Below are positions 24,766 to 37,896 of a stretch of DNA of 64,000 bases, in pieces. Within the stretch, counting starts at the first letter, position 1, and every line of letters begins with the position of its first letter. This DNA is from Paraburkholderia panacisoli (GTDB taxonomy: Bacteria > Pseudomonadota > Gammaproteobacteria > Burkholderiales > Burkholderiaceae), in the NCBI RefSeq assembly GCF_008369935.1, contig NZ_VTUZ01000008.1, positions 62,001 through 126,000 of the forward strand, written 5' to 3'. Under the pieces are notes generated by a model. The model did not search any database and was not told the DNA's origin. It saw only the letters and a list, made by a program, of their open reading frames with translations. A program made the position numbers and the translations under genes.

Positions 24766-24811
24766 TGAACAGGATGAACGAGCACGGCAATGGGTGCGCC
24801 GAAGGACGCGC

Positions 24812-25549
24812 TCAGGGTAAAGCCAGCGCCGCCGCCCCTTCGGCACGCGCCTCGTCGACCGAAATCGACCAGCGCAGCAACGCCTGGGGCTGCACGATCG
24901 TCAGCTTGCCGCCGGGGCCGAACGCGCCGGTGTCGATGAAGACCTGCGAACCGATCTGCTTGATGTCGCGCATCGGCGTATGGCCGCAATAGGTCAGCGA
25001 AAGCCCGCGTTGCCGCGCCGGATCGGAGTTGCCCACCGCCAGGTCGCGTCCCCAGAGCATCCGCTCACGGGTTTCCGCCGAGAAATTGCCGGCGTCGAGA
25101 TCGGCGTCGGTGCCGAAAAATTCGGCATGCAGAATGTTGAAGCGCTCCTTCCCACTACCGACCACGCGCGCGAGCGGCAATGTCTGCAGACGTGCCGCGT
25201 ACTGCCGCAAGCGTTCGTTGGGCACGTTCACGGCCCATGCGCCGCCAATCCCAATCCACCACTCACGCCGCAAACGTCCGTCGACGACCGCGCACAGCGT
25301 GTCTTCGTGATTGCCGAGCACGGGGAAGAACCACGGCTTGTCGAGCAGCGTCAGCGCCTGCTCGGAATGCTCGCCGCGATCGACCAGATCGCCGACCGAA
25401 AAAAGTCGGTCGCACGCCGGATCGAACGCGATCAGGCGCAGCAGATAGCGCAATGCATCGACGCAGCCGTGCAGATCACCGACCACAAAGTCGCGGCCGA
25501 TCGCATTGGCGGCATGATGTTGGACGGGGTTGACGAGTACGGAAGCCAT
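24812..25549 (-). CDS. PPP-family metallophosphatase (phage lambda/PrpA-like protein phosphatase)
   Basis: A 245-residue calcineurin-like phosphoesterase. The metal-binding motifs are all present: GDLHG (24-28), GDLVDRG (53-59), GNHE (79-82) and CGHTPM in the C-terminal third. The presence of GDVVDRG-type spacing and small size suits the bacterial serine/threonine protein phosphatases PrpA/PrpB and lambda phosphatase; diadenosine tetraphosphatase ApaH is a further relative but its specific motifs are not evident. It would be cytosolic and Mn-dependent. No neighbour suggests a target. It converges with the RES toxin gene. Confidence 0.88.
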   Translation of the reverse strand: MASVLVNPVQHHAANAIGRDFVVGDLHGCVDALRYLLRLIAFDPACDRLFSVGDLVDRGEHSEQALTLLDKPWFFPVLGNHEDTLCAVVDGRLRREWWIGIGGAWAVNVPNERLRQYAARLQTLPLARVVGSGKERFNILHAEFFGTDADLDAGNFSAETRERMLWGRDLAVGNSDPARQRGLSLTYCGHTPMRDIKQIGSQVFIDTGAFGPGGKLTIVQPQALLRWSISVDEARAEGAAALALP

Positions 25550-25640
25550 CTTGTCATGATAATGCTGCGCCCGCGGGTGCGTATGCGGGGTGCCTATCGT
25601 ATCCTGGCTTCTTGCAAAGCAAAAACGACGCGAAACTACG

Positions 25641-25683
25641 CAAAACGGGTGTGTTTCGGGGGTGCCTTTACCGGAAACACACC
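25641..25683 (-). terminator. Intrinsic terminator of the FAD dehydrogenase operon
   Basis: On the minus strand a ten-base-pair stem GGTGTGTTTC/GAAACACACC with a 16-base loop follows the cytochrome gene by about 30 bases and is followed by CGTTTTGCG. It closes the three-gene operon. Confidence 0.6.
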
Positions 25684-25711
25684 GCCTTCGCGATGACTAT
25701 TGCTGCGTGGG

Positions 25712-27133
25712 CTACGGCGTGCGCAGCTTGCCGACCTGCTCGGCCGTCACCGTCGACTGCGGATTACCGAACTGCCGGGTCACATAGTTGGTGATGGCGG
25801 CCACCTGTTCGTCGGTGAGCTGGCTGCCGAATGCAGGCATCAGCACGTCCGCATGCGCGGTCGTGCGGCTTACGCCGTGCAGAATTACCAGCGCCAGATT
25901 GCTGGCGTCGCTCGCGCCGACCGTCGAGTTGTGGATCAGCGACGGATACGCGCCCGGCGCACTCGCGCCCACGCCCTGGCCCGTCCAGCTATGGCAGGTC
26001 GCGCAATTGGCCACGAAGAGCTGCGCGCCGTTCACCCCGTGGATCGCGGTGCCGCGCAACGCGGTGACGTCGTCGGCGGGATTGCCCCACTGATGGCGCG
26101 GGCGCGACTCGCCGCCGCTCACCGGCGGCACCGTGCGCAGATACGTGACGATCGAACGCAGATCGAACGGGGTCATGTACTGCGTGCTGTCGGCGACCAC
26201 TTCGCCCATCGGGCCGGCCGCATTCGCGCGGCCCGCCGCCGCGCCGGTCGCCAGATACGTGGCAAGCTCGTCATTGCTCCAGTCGCCCACGCCGCTGATC
26301 TTGTCCGGCGTGATGTTGAACGCATGCCAGCCGGCCTGCACCGCGCCGGAGAAACGCGCGCTCGATTTCAACCCCTGCATGAAATTGCGCGGCGTATGGC
26401 ACTCCTCGCAATGCGCAAGTCCCGTTACCAGATACGCGCCGCGATTCCACTCGGCGCTTTGCTTTGGATCGGGAACGAAGCGGGCTTCGGTGAAATTGAA
26501 CAGGTTCCACAGCGCCATCAGCCAGCGCTGATTGAACGGGAACTTCAGGCTATTGGCCGGCGGCGTGTAATGGATCGGCGTGAGCGTGTTCAGGTACGCG
26601 CGAATGGCGAGCACGTCCTGCTCGGTGACGCGCGTGTACTCGGCGTACGGAAAGGCCGGGTAGAGCCGCTCGCCGCCTTTGCCGATGCCCTCGTGCATCG
26701 CGCGCAGAAAATCGGCGTCGCTCCATTGGCCGATGCCGGTGTCCGGATCGGGCGTGATGTTTGGCGTCACGATGGTGCCGAACGGCGTGTCGATCGGCAG
26801 CCCGCCCGCGAACGGACGCGACTTGTCCGCCGTGTGGCAGGCGGCGCAATCGCCGACTCGTGCGAGGTATTCGCCGCGCTTGACCAGAGCGCTGCGGTTC
26901 GCGCCGGCTGGCATTGCCGCGGCGCCGGCCGGTTGTGACGCGGCGTCGGCGCGGGCTTGCGTGATCGGTAGTTCGTCGGTCGGGCGAGCGTCCGGGCCGT
27001 TCGCCTCATGCCAGGCGACATACAGCGCGGCCAGCGAGAACGCCGCCGCCAGCGCCGCTACCCCGATGCGGCGGCGGCGCGTGGTCGGCACGAGCGCGAT
27101 ATCCGGCGGCACGCGAGAGGTGTTCTTCTTCAT
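25712..27133 (-). CDS. Tri-haem cytochrome c subunit of membrane FAD-dependent dehydrogenase
   Basis: A 473-residue exported cytochrome with three haem c motifs: CAACH (96-100), CEECH (242-246) and CATCH (377-381). The N-terminus has a basic stretch RRRRIGVAALAAAFSLAALYVAW that acts as signal/anchor. The size and haem spacing match the beta subunit of the Burkholderia cepacia FAD-dependent glucose dehydrogenase and the cytochrome subunit of gluconate and alcohol dehydrogenases. It takes electrons from the GMC subunit and passes them to quinone or terminal oxidases. I chose the ATG at 27133 because GGAGA lies upstream and the basic signal region follows. Only 20 bases separate it from the catalytic subunit gene. 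Confidence 0.92.
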   Translation of the reverse strand: MKKNTSRVPPDIALVPTTRRRRIGVAALAAAFSLAALYVAWHEANGPDARPTDELPITQARADAASQPAGAAAMPAGANRSALVKRGEYLARVGDCAACHTADKSRPFAGGLPIDTPFGTIVTPNITPDPDTGIGQWSDADFLRAMHEGIGKGGERLYPAFPYAEYTRVTEQDVLAIRAYLNTLTPIHYTPPANSLKFPFNQRWLMALWNLFNFTEARFVPDPKQSAEWNRGAYLVTGLAHCEECHTPRNFMQGLKSSARFSGAVQAGWHAFNITPDKISGVGDWSNDELATYLATGAAAGRANAAGPMGEVVADSTQYMTPFDLRSIVTYLRTVPPVSGGESRPRHQWGNPADDVTALRGTAIHGVNGAQLFVANCATCHSWTGQGVGASAPGAYPSLIHNSTVGASDASNLALVILHGVSRTTAHADVLMPAFGSQLTDEQVAAITNYVTRQFGNPQSTVTAEQVGKLRTP

Positions 27134-27153
27134 GGTGGCTCTCCGATCGGGGC

Positions 27154-28755
27154 TCAGATTTCGCGCTTGAGCTTGTCGGCCAGTTTCAGCGACAAGGCCG
27201 CGATCGTCAGCGTGCAATTCACCGAGGCCGCCGTCGGCATCACGCCGCTGCTGGCGATGAACAGATTCGAATGATCGTGTGTGCGGCAGTCCGCATCCAC
27301 CACCGAATCCGCCGGGTCGCCGCCCATGATCGTGGTGCCCATGATGTGGTTGTTGGGCGCGAAGGTGTCGTCGAACGAGATCTCCGTGCCGCCGAACAGC
27401 GCCGCGATGCGCGCATACAGTTCGTGCGTATCGGCGGCGCTTTTCTTCACATAGTCGTTGATCGAGTAATAGATCTCGGGTTGTGGAATGCCGAGCGCGT
27501 CCTTGTGATCCGCCGACGGCACCACGCGATTGTGCGGCTCCGCCAGATGCTCGTGGAAGCTGTTGATGTTCAGCGTGCGCGATGCGCGATCGCGAATCTG
27601 CCGGTCGAGCTCTGCGCCGGTGAGGCCTTTTTTCAGCAGATCAGCGGTCACGCTCATGGTTGGCACGCCATTTGACAGATGCAGCTTCTTCGCCGCGTAG
27701 TCGGAACGGAACGCGCCGTCGCGGAAGTTGACGATCGACGTCATCTCCATCGGCCCGCGGCCCGGCCACAGCGGCTCGTTGGCGAGGAATGCGACGCCCG
27801 TGCCGGGATGATCCATCAGATTGCGGCCCACCTGATCGGAGCTATTGCCGACGCCGTGCGGGAATTTATCGGAGGTCGACATCAGCATCAGCTTCGGCGT
27901 TTCGATGCCGTTGGCGGCGAGCACAAACAGCTTGCCGCTCACGCGCGTGCTATTGCCGCTCGGATCCTTGTAATGGACCGCCGTGATGAGCCCTTTGTTG
28001 TCCGCTTCGACGCGGTACACCACCGCTTCGGGGATCAGCTTCGCGCCAGCCTGCTCGGCCTTCTCCGCATGCACGACGCCGTTGTACATAGCGGCGATCG
28101 GACAGATCGGCATGCAATTGTTGTTGCCGCAGCAGGTGGGCCGCGCATCGTAGGGACGGCTGTTGCGCGCCACAGGCTCCGGCACGACCTTGAAGCCCTG
28201 TGCGTTGAGCACATCGCTGAAGCGCTGATCCATGTACGACAGCGGCAGCTGGCTCATCGGATAAGGCTTCGAGCGCGGCGAACCGAGATCGATGGAGCTG
28301 TCCGGCCCGGACACGCCGAGTTGCACTTCGGCCGCCGAATACCACGGCTCCAGCGTCTCATACGGATACGGCCAGTCGCGCCCCACGCCATACAGCTTGT
28401 GCAACTGGAAGTCCGTCGGCAGCAGCCGCCACGCGGCGGCGGCCCAGTGCCAGGTCGTGCCGCCCACGAGCCGCACATATTGCGAGTTGTACGGATAGTC
28501 GCCCTTCTGGATCAGATAGTTGTTGGCGGGCGCGTACTCGGGATGCGGCGCATAAGGCGTCGACGGATACGGTGTCGCGAAGTCCGCCTTGGCCGGCGAG
28601 TTCCGGAAGTTCTCGACGATCTGCCAGCGCGGGATACGCGGCCCGGCTTCGAGCAGGATCACCGACGCACCGGCCAGCGCCAGCTGATGCGCGACCAGTC
28701 CGCCCGCGACGCCCGAGCCGACCACCACGACATCGGCCGAATTTGTGTTTGCCAT
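27154..28755 (-). CDS. GMC-family FAD dehydrogenase with [3Fe-4S] cysteine cluster (glucose/sugar dehydrogenase alpha subunit type)
   Basis: A 533-residue flavoprotein. The FAD-binding start is VVVGSGVAGGLVAHQL (residues 10-25). Residues 208-218 read CCGNNNCMPIC, with cysteines at 208, 209, 214 and 218. This is exactly the CC-x4-C-x3-C pattern that holds the [3Fe-4S] cluster in B. cepacia FAD-glucose dehydrogenase. The active-site His/Asn are expected in APNNHIMGTTIMG near the C-terminus. Electrons would flow FADH2, Fe-S, haem subunit. It has no signal peptide of its own, so export probably rides on the Tat-signal-bearing small subunit, as in the B. cepacia enzyme. Substrate (glucose, another aldose or polyol) is not visible. 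Start at 28755 follows the family. Confidence 0.92.
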   Translation of the reverse strand: MANTNSADVVVVGSGVAGGLVAHQLALAGASVILLEAGPRIPRWQIVENFRNSPAKADFATPYPSTPYAPHPEYAPANNYLIQKGDYPYNSQYVRLVGGTTWHWAAAAWRLLPTDFQLHKLYGVGRDWPYPYETLEPWYSAAEVQLGVSGPDSSIDLGSPRSKPYPMSQLPLSYMDQRFSDVLNAQGFKVVPEPVARNSRPYDARPTCCGNNNCMPICPIAAMYNGVVHAEKAEQAGAKLIPEAVVYRVEADNKGLITAVHYKDPSGNSTRVSGKLFVLAANGIETPKLMLMSTSDKFPHGVGNSSDQVGRNLMDHPGTGVAFLANEPLWPGRGPMEMTSIVNFRDGAFRSDYAAKKLHLSNGVPTMSVTADLLKKGLTGAELDRQIRDRASRTLNINSFHEHLAEPHNRVVPSADHKDALGIPQPEIYYSINDYVKKSAADTHELYARIAALFGGTEISFDDTFAPNNHIMGTTIMGGDPADSVVDADCRTHDHSNLFIASSGVMPTAASVNCTLTIAALSLKLADKLKREI

Positions 28756-28872
28756 GGCTGCCCTCTTCCCATACACGATGGTTGTGCCGGCTTATCGTTG
28801 CTTGCTGTATCGCGTGGCGGCGCGTCATCGAACGGCTCCCTCGGACGATACGGCACGCGAGAGGAACGTCGT

Positions 28873-29499
28873 TCAGGCGCTCAACGGCTTGTGCGTCCAG
28901 TAGAACGGCACGTCGCGGCAATAGGACGGAACGGTCAGCACGTCCTTGACGGGTTCGAACATCAACGCTTTTTCATACGCGACCACGTCCACATGCGGCA
29001 TGTCGCCGACGAGGCCGAGATACCACGCGCGCATGATCGCGCTCACGGCTTTCGCGAGCGCCGGCTGCTCGGCCTGCAAAGCCTGCGTGACGGTATCGGA
29101 CGGCACGCCGCCGTGACCTTGCAGCCACGTGTTGAGCGCGGCCACGTTCTGCGTGAACTGGCTGTCGGATTTGGCGAGGGCGTCGTACACGCGTTTGCCG
29201 AGTACGGTGTCGAAGCCGCTGCGGCCGGTGAGACGCTGCGAGAGCGCGAGGAAGGCGTCGAGTCCACCGCCTGCGGGCGGCGCGTCGGCGAAGGCCGAGG
29301 CGATCCACGAGAGCGGACGGCCAGCGCCGGCAAACGCTAGCGCCGCGGCGGCGGCGCATGCACCGAGCACCCATGCTCTGCGCGAAGCGGACAACGCGGC
29401 GGAACGTGAAAACAGCGATGAAGGCGAAGCGGATGACGACAATCCGGCCGGATGCGTCACTGCATGGTGCGCATCGCGGTCCTCTGGAACATCTGTCAT
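28873..29499 (-). CDS. Small (gamma, Tat-exported) subunit of FAD-dependent dehydrogenase, FAD-SLDH family
   Basis: A 208-residue protein of the sorbitol-dehydrogenase small-subunit family (PF12318). Around residues 39-60 it has SRRAWVLGACAAAAALAFAGAG, a twin-arginine signal in a late position after an unusually long, Ser/Ala-rich leader. The mature part contains GLDAFLALSQRLTG and the C-terminal PSYCRDVPFYWTHKP, both characteristic. In B. cepacia the gamma subunit is the hitch-hiker that carries the folded catalytic subunit through the Tat pathway. It is the first gene of the operon, with the order gamma-alpha-beta. GGAG five bases upstream supports the ATG at 29499; a later start nearer the RR would also be compatible. 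Confidence 0.88.
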   Translation of the reverse strand: MTDVPEDRDAHHAVTHPAGLSSSASPSSLFSRSAALSASRRAWVLGACAAAAALAFAGAGRPLSWIASAFADAPPAGGGLDAFLALSQRLTGRSGFDTVLGKRVYDALAKSDSQFTQNVAALNTWLQGHGGVPSDTVTQALQAEQPALAKAVSAIMRAWYLGLVGDMPHVDVVAYEKALMFEPVKDVLTVPSYCRDVPFYWTHKPLSA

Positions 29500-29866
29500 G
29501 GGGACTCCAGATGGTGAGTCATTCTCAACTAGCAGCGCCGCGCCGGCGTGACGCTGTTCGCGCGCTGCTTCGATTGCTCTTCCCCAAACCTGGTCTGACG
29601 CCGCTCGAGCGGTCTTACGTGCGCAATGCGCGGTGTGCGCCTGCTGCCGATGCGAGACGCATTACAGCTTGCCCATCACTGCCTTGCGATGGCCTTCATA
29701 GAGCGATGCGGCCCGTCGCCTGCCAATCGCCTTTCAACTGAAAGCGGCGCGCAAGGCCGCTGCGCAAGACTATAGCTTGTGATCCGCCGATTCGACAAAT
29801 GCTCACCGAAGCGCAAGTAGAATCCGTGACACCCATGTCGCTCACTCCACGCTCACTCCCGGTTCC
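29500..29866. other. Divergent intergenic region, no gene seen
   Basis: About 370 bases between the dehydrogenase operon and the DUF1345 gene. Near the operon start lies TGAG, TCATT, CTCA (a short dyad around 29510-29530). No convincing promoter pair, hairpin or small gene was found in the rest. Confidence 0.4.
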
Positions 29867-30529
29867 ATGCTCACGAAATACTATCCGCAGGTTCTTCGCA
29901 ATCGGCCGCGCACGATGCTTGGCCTCGTTGTCGGCAGCGTGGTCACGCTGCTGGTGCCTTGGCATGTCAGCACGATAGCGCGCGCGCTAATCGGCTGGGA
30001 CGCCGCCGTCTGGAGCTACCTGTTGATGATCTGGGTGCACATGGCCCTCGCCGACGAACATCGGGTCCGCGAATACGCGCTACGTGACGATGAAAACGCG
30101 GGCGTCGTGCTCTTCGTGATCTGTGTCGCGACCATTGCGAGCATTGCGGCGATCGTGCTGGAACTGGCATCGGCGAAAGGGACCGCTGGGGCGTCGAGTG
30201 CAGGGCATTATCTGCTGACTGGTTTCACGATGATCGGCGCCTGGTTTCTGATTCCGACCATCTTCACGCTGCACTACGCGCGGCTCCACTACGATGCCGA
30301 CGCCGCAGAGACCGCCCTGCTGTTTCCCGATCACAAGCTCCAGCCGAACTACTGGGACTTCCTGTATTTCTCGTTCACCATCGCGGTGGCTTCGCAAACC
30401 TCGGATGTGGTATTGCGCTCGCGTTCGATTCGCCGTGCCGCGCTCGCGCAGTCCATCCTGTCGTTTTATTTCAACGTCGCCGTCCTGGGCTTGTGCGTGA
30501 ACATCGCCGCGGGCCTGCTGGGGTCATAG
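29867..30529 (+). CDS. DUF1345 family membrane protein
   Basis: A 220-residue integral membrane protein with about five hydrophobic segments. It matches the DUF1345 family (PF07077) by the elements [16 protein letters not shown], the polar loop [17 protein letters not shown] and the conserved C-terminal [17 protein letters not shown], where the T-x-S-D pattern is diagnostic. Function is unknown; some family members sit in operons with ion-transport genes. It has no close operon partner here. The ATG used has only a weak Shine-Dalgarno sequence. Confidence 0.85.
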   Translation: MLTKYYPQVLRNRPRTMLGLVVGSVVTLLVPWHVSTIARALIGWDAAVWSYLLMIWVHMALADEHRVREYALRDDENAGVVLFVICVATIASIAAIVLELASAKGTAGASSAGHYLLTGFTMIGAWFLIPTIFTLHYARLHYDADAAETALLFPDHKLQPNYWDFLYFSFTIAVASQTSDVVLRSRSIRRAALAQSILSFYFNVAVLGLCVNIAAGLLGS

Positions 30530-30970
30530 CGCTACCAGCCCGCACAGGGCCGCTCGCCAGTTCGCCTTTTGCGGTCATCACGCCGCCTCGCCCGCGCCCG
30601 TTGTAAAACCCGCACGACGCCCGCCCCCCGTTTTACACATGAGAGCGGCGTGATCATGCCGAAATCTTCTCGTCGATCCCCGGCCCGCTTGCCTTCAGGG
30701 CACCCGCCCGCGCTCCCATCGAGCCCCTCCAGCCACCGACTGGCACAACGCTTGCTGCTGCTCCCGAATAGCTTCGCCCGGCCCAAACAGGCGAAGTCTG
30801 GCGTCAAAGCACCCTCGACTGGCCAGCGGCGTGACGATCTTTGCACTACATTGACCAGTACGCGCCTTCGCTGATGCAACGCGCGGTAGCCGGCTCTGGA
30901 AGCCCAATGAGCGCTGCGATCGCATGCCAACTGCATCCACACCGCAGCAGGACGAATCTGGAAACCACCG
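30530..30970. other. Gap before the glucan/trehalose operon, probable promoter region
   Basis: About 440 bases without a supportable gene. Short open frames on both strands show no domain. TGTAAAAC (30602-30609) and GTTTTACA (30630-30637) are exact inverted repeats 20 bases apart, and may be a bipartite operator. Promoters for the long downstream operon must lie here, but I could not fix a -10/-35 pair. Confidence 0.45.
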
Positions 30971-33900
30971 ATGGAACCTCCAAACGGGTATGCGCCGCGC
31001 ATTTACTTTTTTCATTCACTCCTGGTGGGGCCGCTCGATGCGTGGCCAGCGCAGTTCGCTCATGCGGCCGCGCTGGGCTTCGATCACGCGCTGATCGGCG
31101 GCCTCTTCGAGCCGGGGCAGGCGGGTCACGGACAGGTGGTCGGCAACCACGCCCGGCTGCATCCGGTGTTCGAGGCGCGGCAACCCGCGCTCGACGCGCT
31201 CCGCACGCTTGCGGACGCCGCCCGCCAGAACGGTCTCACCTTGCTGGCCGATCTGGTGATCGACCGGATGGCCGCCGACGGCGAGCTATACGCCGGGCAT
31301 GCGGACTGGTTCCATCCGTTCGAGTCCGAAGAGGCGCGGCTCGATCCGCGCCATGTGCATCGCGAGGACAACGTCGCGTATGCGAACTTCAACGACGCCG
31401 GCAGCCGCGACGCGCTCACCGGCTGGTGGACGCAACAGCTATTGGCGCTGGCCGATGCGGGCGTGGGCGGCTTCCGCTTCGATTCGCCGCATCGCGTGCC
31501 GGCCGCCGTCTGGCGCCAACTCGGCGGCGCGCTGCGCGCGAAGCATCCCGACGTGCGCTTGCTCGCCGCAACCCCCGGTCTCGCGCGCGACGATCTGCCC
31601 GGGCTGGACAGCGCGGGCTTCGACAGCGTGTTCTCGTCGGTGCGCTGGTGGGACTTCCGCGCGAGCTGGATGGTCGAGGAGCACGCCGCGCTCGCGCGCA
31701 TCGGCGCGCCGATCACCTTTCCTGAAGCGCCCTACGGCACGCGTCTCGCCGCCGAGTTCGGCGACGCCCACGACGCCGCCATCGTCGAACGGGCTTACCG
31801 GCGCGCGCTGTTCACATCGGCTGCGCTCGGCACCGGCTGGATGATGCCGATGGGCTTCGAATACGGCATCGCCGAACCCATGTCGCAAACGCGCGGCGAC
31901 GCGTCGCAATTCGCGCTCGCTGTCCAGGCAAAGAAATTCGATCTCACGGAACGGATCACCCATGCCAACGAGGTCGCGCGCAATTCGAGGACGCTGCACG
32001 GCAACGGTGAATTGCGCCCGTTGAGCGGGCCCGGCGCTCCCGCCGCCGTCCTGTTGCGCGCCGATCAGCCGGACCTGCGCGACGCCGAAGAAGCGGTGCT
32101 GATCGCCATCAATCCCGAACTCGGCGCGCCCGTGCGCGTTGATCCCGCGCGCTTTCTCGCGAGCGCGCCGGGCAACTTCACACGCTTCGTGCCGCTGGAT
32201 GCGCCGGGCCATGCCGCGCCATCCGGACTGACGCCGTTCACGCTCGCGCCTGGCGCGGTGCGCCTGTTGCGCGCGGTGACGGAGAAGCCGATCCGCCTCG
32301 CGCCGCCCATCGACAAGGCCAACAGCAAGCGCAGCGGCCGCAAGACCGTGCTGGAGGCGCTCGACGCGCCGCGCGTGGCGATCGAAAGCGTGATGCCCAC
32401 GGTCGACAACGGCCGCTTCGCGGCCAAGCGCACGGTGGGCGAGCGCGTCGAAATCAGCGCCGCGATTTTCGCCGAAGGTCACGACAAGATCGCCGCCGCC
32501 GTGATCTGGCGCGCCGCCGACGAAACCGCCTGGCACGAAGTGTTGATGAGTCCCGCGCAGCCCGCCGGACTCGACATCTGGCAAGCGCGCATTCCACTCG
32601 AACGGCTCGGCCGTCACGAGTTCAGCGTGATCGCGTGGCGCGACGACTTCGCGTCGCTCGTCGAGCACGTCGAGAAGAAGCTGAAGGCGGGCCAGACCGT
32701 CGAACTCGAACTCGAACTCGAGGAAGCCTCGCATCTGTTCGCGCTGGTGCTCGCCGAAGTGGAGACGACGGAAGGCGCGGTAAAGGAGCCGCTCGAACAG
32801 ATCGTCAAGCTCTTCACGAAGTCCGACGCCGCCACCAGGCTCGCGCTGATCCTCGCGTCGACCACCGCGAAGGCGATGACCGCCGCGCGCCACCGGCCGT
32901 TCCTGAGCCGCGATCCGGTGATCTACAAGATCGACGCGGACCGCACCGCCGCGCGTTTCGCGAGCTGGTATGAGATCTTCCCGCGTTCGATGAGCGACGA
33001 CGAAGCGCGCCACGGCACCTTCGCGGACGTGACGACGAAACTGCCGCGCATCCGCGACATGGGTTTCGACGTGCTGTATTTCCCGCCGATCCATCCGATC
33101 GGCCTCGCGAATCGCAAAGGCCGCAACAACACGCTGAACGCACAGCCCGGCGATGTGGGCAGTCCGTACGCGATCGGTGCGGCCGAAGGCGGCCACACCG
33201 CCGTGCATCCGCAACTGGGCACGCTCGACGACTTCAAGGCGATGCTCGCCGCCGCGCATGCGCACGGCCTCGAAATCGCGCTCGACTTCGCGATCCAGTG
33301 CTCGCCGGATCATCCGTGGCTCAGGGAGCATCCGACGTGGTTCGCGTGGCGCCCGGACGGCACCTTGCGTTACGCGGAGAATCCGCCGAAGAAGTACCAG
33401 GACATCGTCAATCCCGACTTCTACGCGCACGACGCCAAGCCCGACCTGTGGCTCGCGCTGCGCGACGTGATCCTGTTCTGGATCGAAGCGGGCGTGCACA
33501 TTTTCCGCGTCGACAATCCGCACACCAAGCCGCTGCCGTTCTGGGAATGGATGATGGCCGACGTGCGCGCGCGCTATCCCGACACGATCTTCCTCGCCGA
33601 AGCCTTCACGCGTCCGCGCATGATGAACCGGCTCGGCAAGATCGGCTTCTCACAGTCGTACACGTACTTCACGTGGCGCGAGTCGAAGCGCGATTTCATC
33701 GAGTACTTGAGCGAACTCACGCAAACCGGCGCGCGTGATTTCTACCGGCCGAACTTCTTCGTCAACACGCCAGACATCAACCCGCGCCATCTGCAAGCGC
33801 AGGGACGCACGGGCTTTCTGATTCGCGCGGCGCTCGCGTCGACGCTGGCGGGATTGTGGGGCGTGTACAGCGGTTTCGAACTGTGCGAGGCCGCCGCGCT

Positions 33901-34425
33901 GCCCAACAGCGAGGAATATCTGAACTCCGAGAAGTACCAGTTGCGCGCGTGGGACTGGAACCGGCCTGGCAACATCGTCGGCGAGATCACGGCGCTGAAC
34001 CGGATTCGCCGCTCGAACCCGGCGCTGCAGACGCATCTCGGCCTGACCTTCCTCAGCGCGCACAATGATCACATCCTGCTGTTCGAGAAAGCGACCGAAG
34101 CGCGCGACAACGTGATCGTCGTCGCGATCAACCTCGATCCGTTCAACGAACAGGGCGCGGATATCGAACTGTCGTGGGACACGTTCCAGCGCTGGCATCT
34201 GCACGATCATGGCGCGCTGGAAGTGACCGACCAGATGACCGGCGCGCGCTTCGAATGGCACGGCCGCTGGCAGCATGTGCAACTCGGGTCGGGCCAGCCC
34301 TTCTCGATCTGGCGCATCGCGCCGCTCGGCGGCCTGCCCGCCGAGCGCCCGGATGAAGCCGACAGCGATTCCGACAGCGCCTATCACGCGGACGCTGGCA
34401 ACCCAACCCCAACGGAAGGTGCGAC

Positions 34426-34429
<4 letters not shown>
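30971..34429 (+). CDS. glgE: Alpha-1,4-glucan:maltose-1-phosphate maltosyltransferase GlgE with extra N-terminal amylase-like domain
   Basis: A 1152-residue protein, about 450 longer than mycobacterial GlgE. Residues 465-1130 are the normal enzyme: an N-terminal DUF3416 beta-domain (APRVAIESVMPTVDNGRF), then a GH13 barrel with nucleophile Asp848 (FRVDNPHTKP), acid/base Glu877 (IFLAEAFTRP) and transition-state Asp935 (NTPDINP). It extends alpha-glucan with maltosyl units from maltose-1-phosphate. Residues 1-440 are a second GH13-like barrel which keeps an aspartate (GFRFDSPH, Asp171) but has LLAATPG where the acid/base Glu is expected (Ala200), so it is probably non-catalytic. The gene starts the operon and overlaps treS by four bases. 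Confidence 0.93.

Positions 34430-37888
<3,459 letters not shown>

Positions 37889-37896
<8 letters not shown>

Noticed and set aside
30532..31002. Possible minus-strand gene in the gap before glgE
   Set aside because: Composition is that of non-coding GC-rich DNA, no family resemblance, and it would overlap the glgE start.
31439..33523. A 694-codon open frame on the minus strand opposite glgE
   Set aside because: Mirrors the codon bias of glgE, no recognisable motif, no ribosome-binding site of note.
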